From Verticillium longisporum (lineage: Eukaryota; Ascomycota; Sordariomycetes; Glomerellales; Plectosphaerellaceae): a stretch of DNA of 64,000 nt. The stretch covers positions 992,001-1,056,000 of the forward strand of contig JAETXT010000012.1 of the NCBI GenBank assembly GCA_019188255.1. Reading direction: 5' to 3'. Below, in pieces: positions 59,217 through 64,000 of the stretch. Every line of letters begins with the position of its first letter. Positions within the stretch are counted from its first letter, which is position 1. Made by a program: the position numbers and the translations under genes. The notes under the pieces are model-generated. The model saw nothing but the letters and a program-made list of their open reading frames with translations. It was not told the origin of the DNA and searched no databases.

Positions 59217-60689
59217 CTACACATGCCACAGGCGGAAGAGAAACCTCGGCGCCAACCACGACACGCCATACCTCGACCGCGGTGCCGGAGCCACGGGCCG
59301 CTCTGTCTCCGAGTCGAATATCTTCCAGCTGCGGAGCATCCACACGCTCAAGGCGCCGGCGACGAACATGAAGGCGACAAAGACCTGCGCCGAAGTGAAG
59401 TCCTTGCCGTCGGACCCAACCGACATTTCAATGGCGGCGACCTCGGCAAAGGTCGTGGGCAGCACCATGGACAGGCAGACGACGCCAAAGGTGCCGGCCA
59501 TCTTCTTCATGCCGACAACCTCGACAAGCACGGGCGTGATGGTGCCCCAGAAGGTGCCGCACGTGGCGCCGGCGAGAACGGCGAACACGCCCAGTAGCGC
59601 GAAGCCCTGCGCGGGGATCCACAGCGCGAAGCAGAAGACGGCGCACAGGGCCGTCATGAACATGGCCATGTCGATCCTGCCGACGGTGTCGCTGAAGTAA
59701 CCGACGAGGGGGCGGCCGAGGCCGAGGCCGAGGTTGAGCAGGGCGTTGGCGACGGAGCCCTGGGTGGGCGTCATGCCTACCGACGCGGCGTAGCTGAGCA
59801 GCGAGTAGAGGAGAACTATGTAGCCGAGCTCGGTGGCGATGCCCCAGACCATGACGAGGAGAACCTCGACCCGGCCAAAGTCGCGGGGGTTGAAGCGCAG
59901 CTCGTCGCGGCGCGCGACGCGCGACGCGGTGCGCCTTGCCGCCCGTCTCGCGGAGGAAGAGGCTCGCAACGACGTTGGCAATGAGGGCGCAGACGGCGAG
60001 GATACGGTACGTCCAGCGCACGCCGAAGCGGTCTATGGCCGTGTTGGTGACGAGACTGTAGATGAGGCCGCCAATACCTGCACCCGAGGTTGAGAGGCCC
60101 ACTGCGAGGCTGCGTTTTGTCGAAAACCAAGGAGGTAGGACCGACGAGGCAGTGATATAGAGGAAGCCCATGCCCCAGCCAAAACACATGCCTTGGGCGA
60201 GAAACGAGCTGCCACACCTTTGTTACGAAGGAGGAGCTCAGGAGGGAGACGAAGATGATGAAGGAGCCGATGAGCATGGTGGCGCGCATGCCGAGGTGCT
60301 TGTGGCACTGGGTCGCGACGGGCGAGCAGAGGAGGGCCTGAGAGATGGACAGACCGCCAATGATGGCGTATTCGAAGTGGGAGGCTTTCAAGTCGGTCGA
60401 CTCGTTGGAGTAATGTGCCATGATGACAGCCCAGGACTGATGACTTGGTTAGCTTCGAGTCGATGTTCAAGATGGGAGACTGGGGGTCCGGACGTACACT
60501 GTTGATGCCCCACGTATGCGAGTTGACGAGGAAGACGCAGAGTGTGCAAACCCAGGCGTAGCCGCCATTGGGAGGTGCAGGCTCGATAGAGGTGACATTG
60601 GTCAGATGCTCAACCGCCTCGTCGTCGGTCTGCATCTCGAATGCCTCGCCTCGCTGCAAATCAACTGTTGTTCCGTTGTTTGTTGTCAT
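59217..60689 (-). CDS. MFS transporter, monocarboxylate transporter (MCT) type, with two frameshifts
   Basis: Minus-strand exons 60689-60498 and 60436-59217 with a 61-nt intron; about 469 residues if both breaks are allowed for. A cytosolic N-terminus of about 45 residues precedes PPNGGYAWVC, the MCT signature before helix 1. GGLSISQALLCSPVATQCHK, AQGMCFGWGMGFLYITASS, GLSTSGAGIGGLIYSLV, GRPLVGYFSDTVGRIDMAMF and GATCGTFWGTITPVLVEVVG are characteristic later segments. Such proteins move monocarboxylates or related small solutes with protons across the plasma membrane. The frame shifts by +1 at 60202-60204 (a run of three A on the plus strand) and again within the CG-rich 59908-59926. The two shifts leave the exon sum two over a codon multiple, consistent with two 1-nt insertions. 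The gene is divergent from a Zn2Cys6 regulator. Confidence 0.82.
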
Positions 60690-61110
60690 TGTTCTTGTGA
60701 TAGCTGGCCGGTCGACCTGAGACAGGCGTGTTGATGATACACTGCTTGTCCGCTCAATGACCATCAAGCCAAGTAATGGCACAAACGTCGTATTTTCTGA
60801 TTCTTTATACACATGTTGTCGATGCGGGGCTCCGTAGTCGGCTGGGGTGTTTAGTCATATTCCCCGAACCAAGGCAGATCCAAGTACGAGAAGAGGCTGA
60901 TGGTGGGGGAGCTCGTCGTGCCTTTTGGCCTTGGCGTCTTGGATTGGATGAAGCGGGGTTATGAGAGGGTCATCCTGCAGGCAGTATGCATCAGCTTGAT
61001 GCAACCCTTTAACTTTACATCCTCTGGTAATTTCTCATCCCCTCCTTTTACTCCACGCTATCACCAGTAAGTTTTGTACACGCCGCCAGCTCCTGATCCA
61101 CGACCGCACA
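60690..61110. promoter_or_regulatory. Shared divergent promoter, MFS transporter / Zn2Cys6 regulator
   Basis: This 421-bp gap lies between two outward-facing starts, a common arrangement for a transporter and its specific regulator. No sites were assigned. Confidence 0.45.
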
Positions 61111-63205
61111 ATGAGTACAAGAGGACATCAGAAGCGCATGCTACCGAGGACTGGATATCCTCGGCGGCGAGCATTGTCAGCATGCTTAATATGTCGCGAA
61201 AGGAAACGGAAGTGGTACGCCCACAAGACCTGCCAGATCTTGCTCAGAGGCTGATGGTTTCCTGTCTGAAGCGATAATCTGAGGCCGACGTGTTCGTCCT
61301 GTCAACAGATTGGGGCTCCGTGCGAATACACCAAACAAGACTCATCATCATTTGACGCGGCATCGCTTAGAATACTAGACCAGCTCTCTCTCATAAAGGG
61401 ACTGGTAAGAGATATACACCCCGCATCCTCCCTGACCCGCGAGTCTCGGGCGTCTGGCTCAAACGGTGATGCGCATTTCATAGCAACACACGTACTCGGG
61501 CAAGCTTCAACACGGGGCGCAGTACACACATCTTTAGCCTTGAATACTGATGCAACCCACAAATCAGTATCAGATCAGATCCTTCAGTGGCCAGTGTTCG
61601 AACAGCTTTTGTCTTCTCTACAGCGGTTTCCATACATCGACTTTCATGGCACAGAGGCTTACAGCTATCTTGACGACCTCCTGACCCAGTCTGAAGATTT
61701 GAGTTCACGTTCACCATCAGGACCGCCCTGGAAATCTTCTGCGCTGATCAACATCTTCACAGAGAAGGTTGACGTCGAGAAACTCGTTGAACAGTTCCAT
61801 CAACGAGTCAACATCAAGAACCCGATTCTGAGTCGGCAGCTGGCTAGCCAATACTGTCAAAAATTCCACGAGAATGGACTTCTCTTCAACCTTGAAACCT
61901 GTCTCGTATTGCTCATGTGTGCTCTTGGTGCCATTTCCATGGATTATCGATCTGTCATCATGAGCCAAAGCCCCGGAAATATCCCAAGCTTAGCGCCAGA
62001 TCTAGCGAGTCTTAGACTTGGTCACAGCTATTTGACAGCTGCGGAGAAGAGGCTAGGAGCAGCCATATCAACAGTCAACACCCTTTCCATCCAGTGCTTG
62101 TGTCTTGCTGGGTGAGCTCCACGGGCCGACATACGAGAGTAGAGTGACTGACAATCATCGCCGCAGGATATTCCACATGTACTCCATTCAGCCAATGCAT
62201 GCGTTGCGTATGTTCCACGCCGCGGGAATCTCTCTTCAGAACCTTGCTTCCACGAGGTATGTGCGTGGTCCGCCCTTCAGGATTCTTAGATTAGCGCTAA
62301 TCTTGGCCCTCTTTCACAGGGCTCGACCAGCCGGAGCGCCGTCTCAGATGTATTCGAGCTTATTTTGGACGTGCTATAAATCCGAGAGGTCCGTCCAAAA
62401 CCAAGATTATGTTGCACTAGAGCCTGACCTCTACAGAGAAATCCTAGCCGAGATACCGATCAACGCGCCCGCCCTGCGAGAACCTGGAATGCCAAATGTA
62501 TACCCTCAGCCCCCACAAGCAGCCAGTATTGCTTCAAACGAATGGGCTGCCGACGAGGAAGACAGCTGGTACTTTCTTCTCTCTGAAATCGCCCTTCGCC
62601 GTATCACAGATCAAGTCACCGAGATTGTCTCCAAGTACATTCATGCCGAGATCGACTTGCCAGGATCACAAAGCGTTCAACAGCTCATTCCCATAGTAGC
62701 CGAATTTGAGCAACAAGCCGAAACTTTCCGAGAGAACCTCCCACCAGCTGTCAAGTTTCCCGATGTACCTGAAGCGGCCAGCACTGAATGGAAACAGTAC
62801 AGCCGCGGTCGCTATTACCGCTTACTTGAACTAATGCACCGACCCTTCCTCTTCAACGCCATCCACGATCCTGGATGCAGCCCCGTGGTTCGGTCACTAG
62901 CGGAGAAAGGACTTCAGAATGCACTGCGGTACATTCAGCACAGTCACATATGCCATCGCCACCACGGTACGTGGCTCCAGCTTCGGAATGAATTGAAGGA
63001 AGCAAGCCTCCTGCTTGCAGCGTCAAAGACGACGTGGCTGGCTATGCCTCGCGGATGGGAGGCTGGGATCGCCAAAGCCCAAGCGACGTTCGACCACTGG
63101 TCTTCGGAGTTTCCGTCTTGCAGAACGTATTCCAATGTATTCCGGAAGCTAGCCGAATCATCCATGACACGTCACGGCGTAGATAATCCGATGACTTATG
63201 GCTGA
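61111..63205 (+). CDS. Zn2Cys6 transcription factor with fungal-specific TF domain
   Basis: Exons 61111-61214, 61272-62111, 62167-62256, 62320-62388 and 62437-63205; 623 residues. The zinc cluster is canonical, C25-X2-C28-X6-C35-X6-C42-X2-C45-X6-C52. Its third Cys codon is split by the first intron, so the cluster is invisible in any single frame. The TF domain (PF04082 type) starts near residue 220 with VEKLVEQFHQRVNIKNPIL and continues through MYSIQPMHALRMFHAAGISL and the conserved FWTCYKSER. The 63-nt and 48-nt introns are multiples of three without stops, so retention would insert residues rather than truncate. Divergence from the MCT-type transporter suggests local control of uptake, inferred from position only. 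Confidence 0.88.
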
Positions 63206-64000
63206 ACGTAAATAGTAAAAAGAGCGCTGGGCAATCAATATGAGATGAGAAGAGGCAGTTCAGCAGCCAAGAATGAACGAGCTCATGCAATCTGTGTCCT
63301 ATCACGAGCTGCCCATCTGGAGGAGCACAATTCGGGACAAGCTGCCGAAGTTTGGTTGGCCACAAGCATATGATAATGCCTGCCCATGGCAATTGTGGAC
63401 TATGGGAGTTAAGGATGGCTTGTGAAGGGAGCTGTGCATCAAAGGGATGCATGCCCTTGAACATAATGGTGCGGGCTTTAGCCGCCACTCCCCACCGTCA
63501 TATTCGTTCCCCGGTTGTTGCCGCCACTCCCCGCGACGCTAAACCGCCCAAAAGTCACTATGAATGCAGCGTTCCTAATTCGGTTGCTTCCTCCAAGGAG
63601 AGGCGACTACACAAGTAGATTCTACTCTGGGTTGGAGTGTCGATGAGAGAATGGGTTGAGAACCGAACTGACGATCTTCATGGAGTTTGTGTGGTTCCAC
63701 TGGATCCTCGGCAGATAATACTGATGCAGCTTGGATTATTCTGGATCAAGGTTTTTGTTATAAAATGATGGTTACTTCTTCGGTTGATAACCTGAAAAAG
63801 TTTGAAGATTCCACTCTATTGTGCTTGTCCAGCAGTACCCCTCTACCTAGGTCCCCTTGCCATCTCACTGCATCAGTCTGTCCAGAAAAAATTAGAGACC
63901 ATGTTGGCAGACAGCAAGAAGGCCCATGTCTCGCCAACCGAAAGTCGCCTTGGAACGAAATCTTCTCGCTTGCTGATCACGCACGTCAACAAGCTTGAAC
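63206..64000. other. Window edge, 3' flank, no gene seen
   Basis: Open frames are short and without motifs. The window ends here, so a gene just beyond the edge cannot be judged. Confidence 0.35.

Noticed and set aside
61074..61277. 67-codon plus-strand frame at the start of the 61 kb regulator
   Set aside because: It overlaps the zinc-cluster exon in the wrong frame; the true frame from 61111 gives six correctly spaced Cys once the intron is removed.

Overview
The window is nuclear DNA of a filamentous ascomycete, most likely a Sordariomycete and possibly Hypocreales. Introns are short (48-161 nt) and mostly have gtaagt-like donors and ctgac/ctaac branch sites. The gene set is typical of such fungi: Zn2Cys6 factors, a NACHT gene, a Helo-like gene, secreted GH5 mannanase and aspartic protease. 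Every gene model below was spliced by hand. Each intact model, and each damaged model once its proposed lesions are counted, sums to a whole number of codons.

Layout. 0.2-5.3 kb: a complex I assembly factor (NDUFAF6-like, minus) divergent from RAD5 (plus). 5.8-7.5 kb: an Arg-rich hypothetical gene and a decayed GFA-domain gene. 7.9-13.1 kb: a gentisate-catabolism cluster with a Zn2Cys6 regulator, a fumarylacetoacetate-hydrolase-family enzyme and a cupin gentisate 1,2-dioxygenase that carries a 1-nt frameshift. 13.5-16.0 kb: a broken Helo-like/ankyrin NLR-type gene. 15.9-17.7 kb: two small single-span membrane proteins on the minus strand. 19.7-23.3 kb: a RING-like protein and a tail-anchored-looking hypothetical. 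24.5-28.3 kb: secreted beta-mannanase and a GPI-type aspartic protease. 28.5-29.5 kb: a SnoaL/NTF2-like protein. 32.8-33.8 kb: a stand-alone copy of a module I know from fungal SNF2 ATPases. 36.9-40.1 kb: a NACHT-C2H2 protein with three 1-nt frameshifts. 40.1-47.9 kb: a long gene-free stretch. 47.9-51.7 kb: a large C2H2 plus Fungal_trans regulator. 52.6-58.5 kb: two hypothetical genes each with one in-frame stop, and a small secreted Cys-rich protein with a frameshift. 58.7 kb: an intron-containing tRNA-His. 59.2-63.2 kb: an MFS monocarboxylate-type transporter with two frameshifts, divergent from a Zn2Cys6 regulator.

The main theme is contrast. Housekeeping and regulatory genes are open over thousands of bases, while catabolic, transport, NLR-like, secreted and orphan genes carry isolated 1-nt indels or single stops. 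That is either accessory-gene decay or uncorrected homopolymer errors; the sequence alone cannot decide. No transposon, CRISPR array or rRNA was recognised.
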